Counted from the stretch's first letter, positions 1 to 12,030 are shown. The stretch: 64,000 nucleotides of DNA from Branchiostoma belcheri (GCF_001625305.1 NW_017802935.1:1582173-1646172); one strand, 5' to 3'. Notes: generated from the letters alone by a model not told the origin. Made by a program: numbers and translations.

Positions 1-117
1 AGCTATCTAGTGAAGATACCCCTACTGTACTTGGTGGTATCGAGTTCCACTCTACCTACATGTAGAACGTTCTAGGAAAAGACCATTTTTTAATCAAAAT
101 GTTGTGGTCTGTTTCAG

Positions 118-1781
118 GTGCATTGAGATCCTGAATGACATGATCTGGAAATACAACATCGTGACGTTAGACAGGCTCATCCTAGCCTTGGTAAGGACGC
201 TCTTCACATTCAGATGTGCCAACATTCATTTTATCTTTGTAAATAAATACTTTGTGTATAGATATTTTGTTTCTTTGAGGCCTTGTTTCGTCAGTGAAGG
301 TTAGACATCCAGGTAATAAGACATGCCAAAAAACAGTTACACAAGCAACTGGATATAATTTGGAAATGGTCAGATGTTTCAAGTAGTATCCACATAAGTG
401 ACACGAGAGTCTTGTGCAGAAAGGCAGGTTTATAAGCAAGAACTATTCATTGATATTCAAATAACTGTAGACAAATTTTTAATTCATAAACTCCAATTTA
501 GCATGGGTACCATCTTGGGTAGTTCACTCTACCCATTCCCTCGTGACCTCAGTGAAAAGTGGCCAGCAGACAATTTTAGTTACTGTATCTCATGAATAAA
601 CTAAGGCTCAAACAAGCAAATGAGAAAGTATGAATGATTTGATTTGATTGAGGAAACAATTTCTTTTGGCAAAATGACATTTTAGTTGATGCCTTTTCAC
701 AGAGTTTGTAATTTCATCAATAGGGCAAAATTTTTGTAAACATTTTTTTGTAATTGTCATCTTAAAGATGATTAATATTTTGTTAAGTCAACTAAAAGTA
801 AATGAGTTTTGTATAAAAGATTCTGTACATCAATAAATTTTGTCACATCTGTAATTATGCATTTCTGTGTAGCTGTATTGTAACTTGTGTTGTTATGTTG
901 TCTGTCTTACTGTTGATGACTTTTCCATGTACCCATGCTTTGATGTGCCAATTTGTTATTTGCTCTTTTTGACATTTTGCTTTTTTGATTTCAATTTGAT
1001 TCTGACGTTTCCTCCTTTTGGGAGGAGACCTATATCAGGGCTCGAAATACTGGGTGCATGCGCACCTTAGTGCACCCAAAATTGAAGCTGTACACCCAAT
1101 TTATTTGGGTACACTTAGATTGTATCTAAGTATAAGAAAAATAAGGAAATCTTTGTTGTAGTAATTTTCTTAAGAAACGAAACATAATTTTTATTTGAGT
1201 TTTTGCTGACATTCTACTTATTATGGTGCACCCAAAAACAATTTTGTGCACCCAGTTTTTTTAAATTTTATTTACTTCATATTCACCACAAAACAAGGCT
1301 CATGGCAGCCACTCAAATGTTTTGGGTTACTGTACAGCGAATGAGGACAGATGTTTACAGACCTTAGACTTGTTTAAGGTTATACGAGTACCCATTTGGG
1401 AAACAATCACGTGGTAGCCTGTTTCATAGTGATGTTGTTGTAGGTTCGGTGCAGCACCCGATGAATTTCGAGCCCTGTATAATATCATAATAATTTTACG
1501 TTTTTGCGATGCACATAATTTCATCACTACAACAATTCACTCCATACAATGTGGCACAATGCCAGGCGTTTCCTTCGTTTCAGGCCATGAGGAGCCACGA
1601 GGGAAACGAGGCGCAGGTCTGCTTCTTCATCATCCAGCTGCTGCTGCTCAAGCCGTCCGAGTTCCGCAATCGGGTCAACGACTTCGTGAAGGAGAACTCG
1701 CCGGAGCACTGGCTGCAGACGGACTGGCACAGCAGGCACATGAACTTCCACAGGGTTAGTACTACACTACCTTTGTGTGTA

Positions 1782-1825
<44 letters not shown>

Positions 1826-4800
1826 TGTGTGTGTGTGTGTGTGGCTACAGACGGACTGGCACAGCAGGCACATGAACTTCCACAGGGTCAGTACTCTACT
1901 ACCTACCTTACATCAGTAAAGGTTAGACATCCAGGTAATAAGATACTTCAAAAAACAGTTACTCAAGCAACTGCATGTGGTTTTGTAAACTGTCATACTA
2001 ACTTTTGTCATTGACACTACACAGCACACTACCTTGTTTTGTTTGTTTGCTTATGTGTCCGTAGTTATTGTTGACAGTTGACAGATGGACTGGCACAGCA
2101 GGCACATTTTGACCACAATTGTCTTAATTAGATTTTATTTACATTGTGTATTTGCACATAATAATAAAAACAAAATACATAACATTGGTAACAGCAAAAT
2201 AGAGAACATGCTGGGAGTATGGAGGTAGAAAAAGAGACTACCTCCATGCTGGGAGTGTAAAGGATGCCATAATGGCTTGTTCCACATCTACTGGTACATG
2301 GTAATAGTCTTTTTTTAATCACTGCCAATAAAAATTATCAGTATTGTATCCTCATGTTTTCCAGAAACACCCAGAGAAGTTTTATTTTGAAGGCCTGCAG
2401 GAGTTGGCCTCAGGGTCACAGACATCAGTACAAGCCTACCTACCCATCTACTTTGGAAACGTCTGTTTAAGATTCCTTCCTGTAAGTGTGTTTTTGTACA
2501 TATACAGTTATATCTGACAAGTTCTGTATAGCAAATTAATCACACAGTGGGTCAATATTTTTGGTGTAGATTGTGGAGAAATGCTTGTGTCCAGAGACAC
2601 AGTTTGAACATTGTGCAGACATCTGGTGTTACATAATGTTGGTCAGGATAGGACCCGGTAACATGTCATCACAAACTGAGGGACAGTTGTGGAAGTATTG
2701 TGCAGACTTCTTACCAAAAAGGCTGCCTAAGTTCATTGTCAAGGATTGGTTTTGTCACAGCTTGCGCGAAGTTTCTTCAGCATGGAAATCTACCTACGAC
2801 AGATGTGGCCGTGTCATTTCTTGCCACATCTTACACTAAAAGTTAAAACTGCTGTACTAGTAGGTGCATGAATATGAACAAGACAAATCTGTATAATAAA
2901 CATATCTTCCAAGTCTTTATGTGATTGACATCATAATTGACAGGTGTCTGATTACATGATTGACAGGTGTTTGACATCGTGATCCACCGGTTCCTGGAGC
3001 TGCCGCCTGTCTCCAAGTCGCTGGAGACGTTACTGGACCACCTGGGAGGTTTGTTTGTTTGTTTGTTTGTTTGTTTATCTAAGGAATCTCCAATTAGTGA
3101 CAATACACCACTACTCTTCCTGGACTCCTCTTACACACATTATGAAATACAAACATTATTAATATTATTAACTACAATTTACCTTCACTTCTAACTACTT
3201 TCAAAGAAAAGTTGTCTCATCAACATTTGATAATTGTATTTAAATAATGATAATTATATTTAAAGTTGAAACTTTTGGTCCAACACAAAAAATTCTCTCA
3301 CCTAGAGCTTTCGACCAGTCACTCTGGTCTTCCTCAGTAGACTGACCCATTGAAGCTTGTCACATGGCTTCTTTGAAGTGTGACGTCAACACTGGGTCAA
3401 AGGTATCTGGTAGACGATGTCGGCCCCCGTCGCGGTTCCATGTAGGGTGATGGGCCCTGATGTATATGGCTTCCTTCCTCAAGAAATAGTCTTGTTCAGT
3501 GTCTAAATGATATGATATGGTATGATAATTATATTACAACAGGTCTGTACAAGTTCCACGACCGCCCAGTCACCTACCTGTACAACACCCTTCACTACTA
3601 CGAGAAACGTCTACGTGACAGGCCCGCGCTCAAGAGGAAACTCGTCGCCGCTGTTATCGGTAAGGGGCATCTCTGGAAAATTAATTATCTTTACCTTCAC
3701 AAATGAAAACATGTTCTTTTTGCTCAGTTTCTTCCTCTTCTTCTTCTCCAAAGAAATAAATTCAGTGACCTGGACCAGATGTCTGTCACCATGGTAACTG
3801 GTGCTGTGGCAGACAGTCCAGTCCAAGTTGATTGGAGTCTCTTTAAATCTGTTGCATTTGGGCATTTGGTCAAATTCCTGTTTCTATACGTCGATGAAGG
3901 TTAGACATCCAGGTAATACGATACGCAAAAAAACAGTTACTCAAGCAACTGGATATGATTTTGAAAACGTCAGACGTTTCAGCTAGTATCCATATATTTG
4001 CATATCAATCAATAGGTTGTGCTTATAAACCTGCTTTCCCCTCTGGTCTCTCAGTCACTGACGAAAGCTAGTGGATACTAGCTGAAACGTCTGACGTTTT
4101 CAAAATCATATCCAGTTGCTTGAGTAACTGTTTTTTGGCGTGTCCTGTTTCTATATTTAATTTGTGACTGCACACATAGGTACATGGTTATCTTTGCTTT
4201 CCAGGGGCCTTGAAGGACATAAGACAGCCCGGGTGGTGCCTGAGTGAAAGTTACCTGAAGTTTATAGGCCGTCCTGTGGAGGAGATTTCCTGGGTGCCTG
4301 ATGACACCTACTATTGCAAGCTGATTGGTCGACTAGTGGACAATATCCTTTACTCGAACATTTCTGCAAAGTTTTACTAATCTCTACTGGGTACCCTGAC
4401 ATACACGTAATATATGTCAGTGCTATTCATCACTCATTAGTCATTGACCAATCCATTGAGTGCCTAGCTTTGGTTAGGAACATCCTATCTGAGGAGACTT
4501 AAAACTGAAGGTCCCATGTTTGAGGAAAACCACGCCTCAAGCTTGTTGAAGCACCCATCATCAAAAAGAGTAGGGCTCCCTCCCTGTGTGAGTGGTTCAA
4601 ACTTTACAGTCCGGTTAACATCTTGAAAAGATGACAGTCACCTGTTTTAAAATTTTCAATCCTTTCACAAATAGATAGATCTTGTTTGGGGTTGAAACTC
4701 TTGATCCAACACAAAATTCTCTCACCAAAGTTCTCTCACCTAGAGCTTTTGACTCTCTGGTCTTCGTCAGTAGACTGACCCAGTGAAGCTTGTCATGTGG

Positions 4801-7800
4801 CTTCTTCAAAGTGTGACGTCAACACTAGAGGGTGTGTTGGATCAAAATTTTTAATTCCAAACATGTACCTACCAACACAGATGAACTTTCATGATAGATT
4901 GATAGATCCACGTCTCTTACTTGATCCACCTTGACTGTTCCCACCCATCTCTGGGAAGAACCCTCCCCCGTTCCCCAACTGTGACTGGAGGTTTAACGAG
5001 TTTCCAAATCCCGCGGCGCACGCCCTGCACGTCACGTGTGTGGAACTCATGGCTCTGCCTGTGGTGGGCAACACGGTCGGGAACTCACTTCTAAATGTTG
5101 TACTAAAGAGGTGGGTATCACAAATCTTGATATAGTTTCCATATTCAACGATAACTTAATTTGCATGCCACAACTTTTAAGCTTGTATGTTTAGCTATAT
5201 TGAAGGGAATCAATTTACTGATTTTGTACATTTACATTGCATTGTACATGTACATGTACCTTTTGTAAAACGAACTTTGAAATATAGTCTGGTATAGACT
5301 ATTGAACTACTTCTGCCCTAAAGAACAGCATGTACATGTTTGTGTAAGACTATTCTGATACATGTAATATATTAGATGTAATTTGTACAAGTTACTGTTC
5401 CATATTTTCCAGTCAACCTCTGGTTCCCCGAGAAAACATCATGTCATGGATGAACGCCATCGGCCTGGTGCTTACCTCTCTGCCTGTGAGTCAGAAATAA
5501 ATTATTTCTTTTGTTGATAGTCCTAGACTTTAAATCGTGACATGTTTGCATACGTGTGCTTCTGTGTGTGTGTGTGTGAGTGTGTGTGTATGTGTGTGTG
5601 TGTGTGTGTATACATGCATTCTTGTGTGTGTGTGTGCGTGTGTGTGTGTGTGCCTGTGTGTGTGTGTGTGCCTGTGTTTGTGTGTGCTTATGTGTATGTG
5701 TGTTTGTGTACGTGTGTGTGTCTGTGTGTACGTGTGTGTATGTGCGTGTGTGGCGTGTGTGTGTGTGTGTATGCGTGTGTGTATGTGTTTGTGTGCGCGC
5801 GCATGTGTGTGTGTGTGTTGAATACATGTTTGTGGTAGCCATCAGATTTTGATGTTGTAATAACAGACTTTTTCGTTTCTCTTCAGGAGCCATATTGGAT
5901 GGTGCTGCATGAACGTATCATCGCGACCGTGAAGTCCGACATCCTGGTCCTACCGGAGAACCTGGGCACCGACCCGTTCACGGCGTTCGACTTCTGCGGG
6001 AGCCAGGGCTCATACAACGAGGTGTTTTTTCCTTGTTGTTTGTTTGTTTGTTTAAATCATACAAGAACATACAAGACGAACAGTTAAAACACCTAGGTCA
6101 ATCCCTTAATATGAGTTAATAATATGAACTCACGGGACGCAAGGTAAGTATGTGTGCGTCGGACTGACTGGATGTGGAAACTGCAGTTTCAAAAGGGGTC
6201 TAGGGGTTAATAATAAGTATTAACATAAACATAACATAACATAACAAAAGATATGTAGGGGGAAGATAAAAAGCCATTATGGCCTGTCCGGGATCTTCCC
6301 CCGACAACAGTAATTGATTGACACATTATTATATCAGTAGTTGATCAAATAGTACTTACGATATTCAACAACATATAATAATGATTATTATTATTCATAG
6401 ATAAGAACAAAAATTAATGATTAGTAAGTAACACTACTTAATATTAGTATTGTAACACTTAAAGTTTACAACATTTCAATAATGTTGTAAATGTGATTTT
6501 TGAATCCTACCGCCACCCTAGGTCCAGTGCAGCTATGTCCTGGCCCTGACGCACGCCGTGTGGCACCACTCCAGCATAGGGCAGCTCACCGTGCTGCCAC
6601 AGTGAGTACACAGTCTGAGCTTCAGATTTTCTTGTATTTTCCTTGAACTGTCATAGAATGGAACTTGCTGCCAACAAGGACAGTTGGGACATCCTCACTA
6701 TATAGTTTTAAACAGCGCATACAGCTAAATGTGTAAGGGCTAGGTGTAACAAGTCATTCGGTTTGTATAGTCAGCTGCCGCTGCACTGTGTGCCTGTGAA
6801 GATGGTGTGTTATACCGAAGAGCAATTACACTGGCTATACAGATACGGCATCGTTACAGTATTATGATTTTACCAAAGGGTCTCTCTCTCTCTCTCTCTT
6901 GTATTGATAACTTCTTTCTTCCCAGGTTCCTGAAGGACCAGCTGAAGCCCCTGATCCAGTCGGAGGAACAGTTCCTCTTCATCTGCCACCTGGTGGGGCC
7001 CTTCCTGCAGAGGTTCCACCAGGAGCGCACCAGGTGTCTGCTGGAGGTGAGCTGTAACCTTTAATCTGTAACCCTATGACCTATAACCTCCTGACCTATA
7101 ACCTTTGGTAAACCTGTGACCTGGTGGGGCCGTTCCTGCAGAGGTTCCACCAGGAGCGCACCAGGTGTCTACTGGAGGTGAGCTGTAACCTTTAATCTGT
7201 AACCCTATGACCTATAACCTCCTGACCTATAACCTTTGGTAAACCTGTGACCTGGTGGGACCGTTCCTGCAGAGGTTCCACCAGGAGCGCACAAAGTGTC
7301 TGCTGGAGGTGAGCTGTAACCTTTAACCTGTAGCCTTCTGGCCTTTAACCCTCTGACCTATAACCTTTAGCAAACTTATGACCGCACGAGTTGTCTGCTG
7401 GAGGTGAGCTGTGACCTTTAACCCGTAACCTTCTGGTCTACAACCCTCTGGTATTCAACCTTTACTAAACATCTGACTTTTCACTGTCTGTGCCCGTGCC
7501 ACTGGCAAGACCTGTGACCATTTTTATGAATGTTAAAATGAGTGTTCTCAATGTAAAATACTTCTTGGGTAAGTTGGTTGGAGGTGTAGACAATGCTAGA
7601 TGGCAGTTGATATTGGTTTTCAAGGCTAGATAGTTGCATTTGGGAGGGAAACACCAGACAAATTATGTTGCCTCACATTTGCTCAATGTTTGATTTTTTT
7701 TCCTGTCCCCCCAGATCACAGTGGAGCTGTATGAGATGTTACACAACGTGGATAAACACTGTGAGAAGTTACACTGCATCCACACCATCGCAGACTTCCT

Positions 7801-8823
7801 GTATCCTTCTCACAGCATGATGTGTATGAGGTTTTATGTCATACCTGGGCCGCGATTACGTTCGATACGGGTGTTCTGGCCCGTGTGATAACTAGCGGTA
7901 CGGCCCAGGGGTTCTTAATGCGTACAGCCCGGCCCTTCCAAATGTTCCTTAGAACGATTTGAATGCGTTTTGCCCTAACCACGTGCAACGCTTTCGAAAA
8001 TTCGAATGCAAAGTTCGGACGTTGGAATTGATGTTGTTGCGTTTTTTGGGATTAGGGACACCAAAGTTTTGCTCATTTCGTATTAAAAGGCGTGTTTTCG
8101 TGGGTGGGTATGACATAAATAAAATACAACACGGTGTATTCCGCATCACCCTCGGTCCCAGCCCTCCCGCGGATCGGATCTCCCTCCGGCCTTCGGGCAA
8201 TCCGACGCGCAGTCGGGCGATACGGAATGCTCTGTTTGTTCTTCCTCTTCTTCTTCTTCTTCTTCTTCTCCAATCAAATAAGGTCAATGACCAGAACCAG
8301 ATGTCTGTCACCATGGTAACTAGTGTTGGTTTATATCATGTTGCAATTTTATAGCAGGAGGGATTTAGACTCCTGTCACCATATATATGAATATGTTTGA
8401 GTAAGAATTAATAGAGCAGACCATAAGCGAAGGTAAACATTACTAGTATGCCAAAAAGCACAGTCACTGACGAAAGCTAGTGGATACTAGCTGAAACGTC
8501 TGACGTTTTCAAAATCATAATATCCAGTTGCTTGAGTAACTGCTTTTTGGCGTATTGTATTACCTGGATGTCTAACCTTCATCGACGCATTACTAGTATG
8601 CTTTTGCTTTGCAAATGTTACCTTTCTAGTTACGATGATACATCCTTAACATGACCCCCTCCCCCCCAGCTATCACGTGAAGTACATGTTCACAGGCGAC
8701 GGCGTGAAGAACGAGGTGGAGCGAATCATCCGGACGTTTCGCCCGGAGCTGCAGAAGGGCCTGCGCTACATCACCTCCCACATCAGTAAACCCAACGAGG
8801 CATCAACCTCAGCAGCCTCCTGA
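118..8823 (+). CDS. MED23: Mediator complex subunit 23 (MED23/Sur2), C-terminal ~503 codons, 13 exons
   Basis: MED23 is a tail-associated subunit of the nuclear Mediator complex, linking transcription factors to RNA polymerase II. Exons: 118-190, 1584-1754, 2365-2481, 2967-3048, 3543-3659, 4205-4342, 4945-5110, 5413-5485, 5887-6021, 6522-6601, 6926-7046, 7715-7800, 8670-8823. They join in one open frame of 503 codons ending at TGA 8821-8823. Recognised from memory of vertebrate MED23: MIWKYNIVTLDRLIL, MRSHEGNEAQV, RLVDT...FPNCDWRFNEFPNP, HAVWHHSSIGQL, HLVGPFLQRF and YHVKYMFTGD occur in order. The 5' part lies outside the window. Introns 4343-4944 and 7801-8669 have U12-type signals; the other splice sites are GT-AG. 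Pieces of the second, eleventh and last exons are duplicated nearby. The human protein is about 1,370 residues, so this is roughly its last third. Confidence 0.95.
285..1583. repeat. Intronic repeats: dispersed repeat and foldback element
   Basis: Positions 293-392 are a copy of a dispersed repeat whose relatives are at 1915-1986, 3893-3990 and, inverted, 4050-4140 and 8460-8588. Positions 1036-1482 form a foldback element with ends CAGGGCTCGAAAT and ATTTCGAGCCCTG and many GTGCACCC motifs inside; a related fragment is near 32545-32640. I see no gene in the rest. Confidence 0.65.
1842..2107 (+). repeat. Two partial duplicates of MED23 exon 1584-1754 in the following intron
   Basis: Positions 1842-1904 repeat 1710-1772 (exon end, donor and intron start) almost base for base. 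They are separated from the parent by a (GT)n run at about 1777-1841. A shorter piece recurs at 2081-2107. The first copy has a TACAG acceptor-like end and a GTCAGT donor bounding 36 bases (12 codons, same phase as the parent), so it could act as an in-frame mini-exon. Between the copies, 1915-1986 is a copy of the dispersed repeat also seen at 293-392. Confidence 0.85.
3255..4145. repeat. MED23 intron repeats around exon 3543-3659
   Basis: Positions 3260-3440 contain a repeat that recurs at 4690-4860. Positions 3703-3826 are a truncated member of the ATGTTTACC...GGTAAACAT family. Positions 3893-3990 and 4050-4140 are head-to-head copies of the 293-392 repeat and could form a large hairpin. 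None disturbs the exon. Confidence 0.6.
4343..4944 (+). other. U12-type AT-AC intron of MED23
   Basis: The exon before it ends GTGGACA and no GT donor fits. The intron starts ATATCCTTTA, the U12-type AT donor consensus. A CCTTGAC branch-site match lies about 10 bases before the terminal AC in gttcccac|CCATCT. Using these ends restores the conserved LVDT-ISGKNPPPFPNCDW junction in frame. The intron carries a SINE fragment (about 4440-4617) and a dispersed repeat (about 4690-4860). Confidence 0.88.
5565..5820. repeat. Interrupted (GT)n microsatellite in MED23 intron
   Basis: About 250 bases of TG dinucleotides with occasional CA, TA and CG breaks. Long frames across it on both strands are low-complexity artefacts. 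The following exon starts 66 bases downstream. The intron at 6022-6521 holds no repeat that I recognise. Confidence 0.9.
6991..7420 (+). repeat. 131-bp minisatellite made from MED23 exon 6926-7046 plus its donor
   Basis: The exon end, from the codons for LVGPFLQRF through the GTGAGC donor, and about 70 bases of intron repeat in tandem. Unit starts are near 6991, 7122 and 7253, so the period is 131 bp. A fourth, shorter copy is at about 7383-7440. Each full copy keeps the exon-like frame and a GTGAGC donor. Only the first unit has the proper acceptor at 6925. Confidence 0.88.
7801..8669 (+). other. U12-type GT-AG intron of MED23
   Basis: The donor is GTATCCTTCT, and a TCCTTAAC branch-site match lies at 8643-8650, about 20 bases before the AG at 8668-8669. 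Splicing gives DFL-YHVKYMF in frame, a conserved MED23 stretch. The intron holds a hairpin-rich repeat (about 7845-8230), a truncated copy of the ATGTTTACC...GGTAAACAT family (about 8231-8440) and an inverted copy of another dispersed repeat (8460-8588). Confidence 0.88.
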
Positions 8824-8884
8824 TATATGTATAAAATGTGTATGGCCTCTTTTGGTTAATATTGTCCATGTAATGTCCTAAATG

Positions 8885-9351
8885 TGGCCCAGACGTTTCA
8901 CCCGGAGCTGCAGAAGGTCCCACGTTACATCACACACATCAGCAAACCCAATGAGGCCTCAACCTCAGCTGTTTCCTAAAACCCTTGTCTTGTGGAATCG
9001 TGCATATGTACGATTTGGGGGCGTTTCTCATGCAACACATCACACCGCAGTGAAACGCAACGAATATGGAAGTAACTACGCCACCGCAGGGCAAAAAAAA
9101 GTCAAGGGTCTGTGACCTGATTAAGACCTGAAATTATTGAAAAATATATTGTAAAAAATGGCAGCAGGACAAGGGTTGAAAACAACTCCTGACTATCCAA
9201 TAATCTTTCAAGTGCCATACATTGTATACTGGTATATTATGGCATTGAATGGTCAACTCGCTAGGCCCAACCTATAAGAACGAAATGGAGCTACAGAAGG
9301 GCCTGCAGTAAACCCAGTAAACCCAATGAGGTATCAACTTCTGCCTCTTGA
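8885..9351 (+). repeat. Two decayed copies of the MED23 last exon downstream of the stop
   Basis: Positions 8890-8979 repeat the end of exon 8670-8823, from the codons for RTFRPELQKG to the stop, with scattered changes. A shorter copy is at about 9280-9351. Both end in a stop codon at the equivalent place. They probably lie in the 3' UTR. The true stop is 8821-8823 because that copy joins the conserved upstream frame. Confidence 0.8.
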
Positions 9352-9897
9352 TCACAGCTCATGAACTGTCCAGTATCCATCCAGCAAAGCTTTCCAGCAC
9401 CATACATTGTATATATATTGTGGTGTTGAGTTGCTAGGCTACGTGGTGTAGCCTGGTTACCAAAGCTGTTCTAGCTCTCTTTCGTCTTCTAATAGGAGTG
9501 CTAAGTTGCCATGTTCAAAGTCGACGCAGGAATCTTGTCTGGAAGCACTGTGCCATAATGCTAGGAGCCTAGGAAAGTGATAATCCCCATTCCTACATAA
9601 TAGGTGTATTTTCTTACTCCTTTTCTGGCCTAGAGTCTTCAGACTTTCAAGTTTAGACGATGTATAAGATCATGGTTTTCAGCTGTATGTCATGAAATTG
9701 GAGGAGGAAAGGAAGAGGTGCTTAACATCATCATCAAAGAATTTTGTTCACTCGAAGGAGGAGCTGGATAACATTCTGTCGCTAAAAAAACAGCCCTTTT
9801 GGAGGAAATGCAATAATGAGACTACAAAAAAACCACATCCCAGATGCCAGATTTATGTACAAATTTATTTTAAAAATCTGGATGTGGTTGACTGTGG

Positions 9898-10035
9898 TAG
9901 CCTGGGTGCCAGATTGTTCCAGGGCCAGCACATAGCCTAGCTCCTCTGCTACAGGGCTAACCACAAACACCACTCAGACCTTTTATTTTTTTAGGCCTTT
10001 GTACTGGCCCTGTCAACAGTCTGGTACCCAGGCTA
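9898..10035. mobile_element. Foldback element, TAGCCTGGGTGCC ends
   Basis: Inverted ends TAGCCTGGGT and ACCCAGGCTA enclose about 140 bases. The flanks GACTGTGG and GTCTGTGG look like an 8-bp target duplication with one mismatch. The ends resemble the nested element at 16189-16284. The rest of 8980-10925 shows no gene that I can support; AATAAA at about 10319 could serve MED23. Confidence 0.6.
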
Positions 10036-10925
10036 GTCTGTGGTAAAGAGGTCAAGCTAAGGCCACAGCAAGTAATTTTTATGGATGACATCAGCACGGG
10101 CATTAATTTTCGCCTGATTTTGGAAAAAGAAGTTTTGTTGCCTTCTGACAGTGGTCAACATGCCGAAAATGAGCAAAGATGCCTGTTGCCATGCCAGAAC
10201 GTGGATGGCAGATAACTATGAAGAAAGGAGACAAGAAAAGGATCTGATTTAATGTTTTGTTTCTTACTTTGATGCAGTGATATATGCTGCTGGCTGTGTA
10301 TATGTGATGTTCCCACTGAATAAAAACCATTTGCACAATGATTGAGTCAAAATTCTAAAATGTAGGAACCTTGTTTTTTCGGACCACCTTGTTTTGTTTT
10401 CGCCCTATCGCATTAGATTTGGAGTCTGCGGAGGATGTCATCCATAAAATTTACTTGCTTTGGCCTAACAAAAAAGATCCAACAACTGGCCATTCCATTA
10501 GTTACATATAGCCAGAAACAAGTCGTTAAACCTTTTGTTTGTATATTGTAACTTATTGATGCATTTTTGATAGGTAGTTTGTGTTGTATTAACAAAATTG
10601 AAAAGATTCCACAGCGAAACCAGTGTAAAATAAACAGATACAGTTAATGTATATTTAGGTATACATTTCATATACTTTGCCATCACCATTCTTGTCCACA
10701 AATGTACATGCATATTAAGAAATAAATCTTGTGCAAATATTGTGAAAAGGGTAGATTTTGAGCGTCCTTTTATTAGGTTTAGAGAACATTTCCTTAGCCA
10801 ATTCTTCAATTTACATGTATTTACAATAGTTTTCCCTTCAATACACAGTCCAGATGGTGTTGGTACTATAGGTTCTGTAAAACAACCATGATATCTAGGT
10901 GAGGGTAAGGGTTCCATGCACAGAT

Positions 10926-11134
10926 TCAGTCCGGCTGAGGTCCAACAATCTCGTACGTAAGCAGCGCTCCTTTGCTGCCGTACTGCTCCCATTGCTGGGT
11001 CCTGTGTAACTTGCCCTCCCTGTCGGAGTCGGTGGGTGGACCGGTAACGTCACTCGGTCGTTCGCACTCGTACAGAATGCACTTCTTAGTCGGCATAACA
11101 GGCGGGTCCCAGGGTTTCTCCAGGGGTGTCGGAG
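10926..11134 (-). CDS. 3' terminal exon of an unrecognised gene
   Basis: The minus strand has an acceptor (ATGTAG before 11134) followed by 69 codons without stop to TGA at 10926-10928. The peptide starts PTPLEKPWDPPVMPTKKC and ends LLTYEIVGPQPD. It is neither repetitive nor low in complexity, and its mixed composition looks like a real protein end. The exon enters in phase 1, so an upstream coding exon at higher coordinates is needed; I could not find it with confidence before 16354. A donor-like AAAG|GTAAG at about 13521-13526 follows a stretch without an in-frame ATG. The exon converges on MED23. I do not recognise the family. Confidence 0.45.
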
Positions 11135-11265
11135 CTACATGTATGGGCAAAACACAAACATCAAGTTAATACGGTAACCATTTTGTGAGTTTTGGTGACG
11201 TTGACAAAGGCTGAACGTTGGACTGTTGAAAATTTGGGTAACTCTATTTTGTGTGAGTTTGTCAT

Positions 11266-12030
11266 TATGTTTACCCTCGCAGGAGGAAACCAAACCATAC
11301 TGGGTTTTTTTTCTTCGTCTCTAAACGCATAAGGTCAATGACCTGGACCAGACGGCTGTCACCATGGTAACTGGTGCTGTTGCTGACGCCCTGTGGTTAC
11401 ATTATGTAGCAGAACTGCTGGAGGGGCTGCTCACCATATACTAGTACTGTATATGAAAGTGAATTTGAGTAAGAATAAACAGGGCAGTAGTTTGTTAGAC
11501 TAGACCATGTGAAGGTAAAGATTATGCATTTGCTTTATAAAATGTTGCATCTAGTCACAGCTTAACTTTACTTCAGAATAATTCCTACGAACACAGAACA
11601 ACTTTCAAGCTCTGAAAAATGCTGTGTTTACCTTTGTACCATTTCTTGAGGAAAAAGTACAAGTCAATAGCAAGTCCGCACAGCGCCATCTTGGTACTGA
11701 GTTTAGTTGGGATGACCTCTCTGTGACACAAGCACGTACTTCTCCTGATGACGTGGCCTTTCTACAGGAGTCGGGGCCTGGAAAAATGCATTATTATGTT
11801 TACCGAAGGAAAACATGTTTTTGCTCAGTTTCTTCCTCTTCTCCAAACAGTGACCTATGACCTGACCTATGACATGATTTGTTGACGTCTGTCACCATGG
11901 TGACTGGTGTTGGGTTACATAATGTTGCAATTTCATGGTCTGCTCTGCTCCTGTCACCATATACTAATAGTACATGCGAATGTGTTTGAGTAAGAATTAA
12001 CAGAGCAGACCGTGTCCGAAGGTAAATATT
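11266..12030 (+). mobile_element. Two copies of a ~240-bp TIR element (ATGTTTACC...GGTAAACAT)
   Basis: Copies at about 11266-11525 and 11795-12030 share the ends ATGTTTACC and GGTAAA, a central TGTCACCATGGTAACTGGTG and an end-proximal GAGTAAGAATTAACAGAGCAG. Other members: 3703-3826 and 8231-8440 (truncated), 29967-30196, 31834-32046 (all +), about 16981-17070 (partial, -) and 27942-29075 (-, split by an insertion). There is no coding capacity, so this is a non-autonomous DNA-transposon family. Confidence 0.7.

Noticed and set aside
5444-5893. Long His/Thr- or Cys/Val-rich frames on both strands
   Set aside because: They read through (GT)n in all phases; no gene-like sequence.
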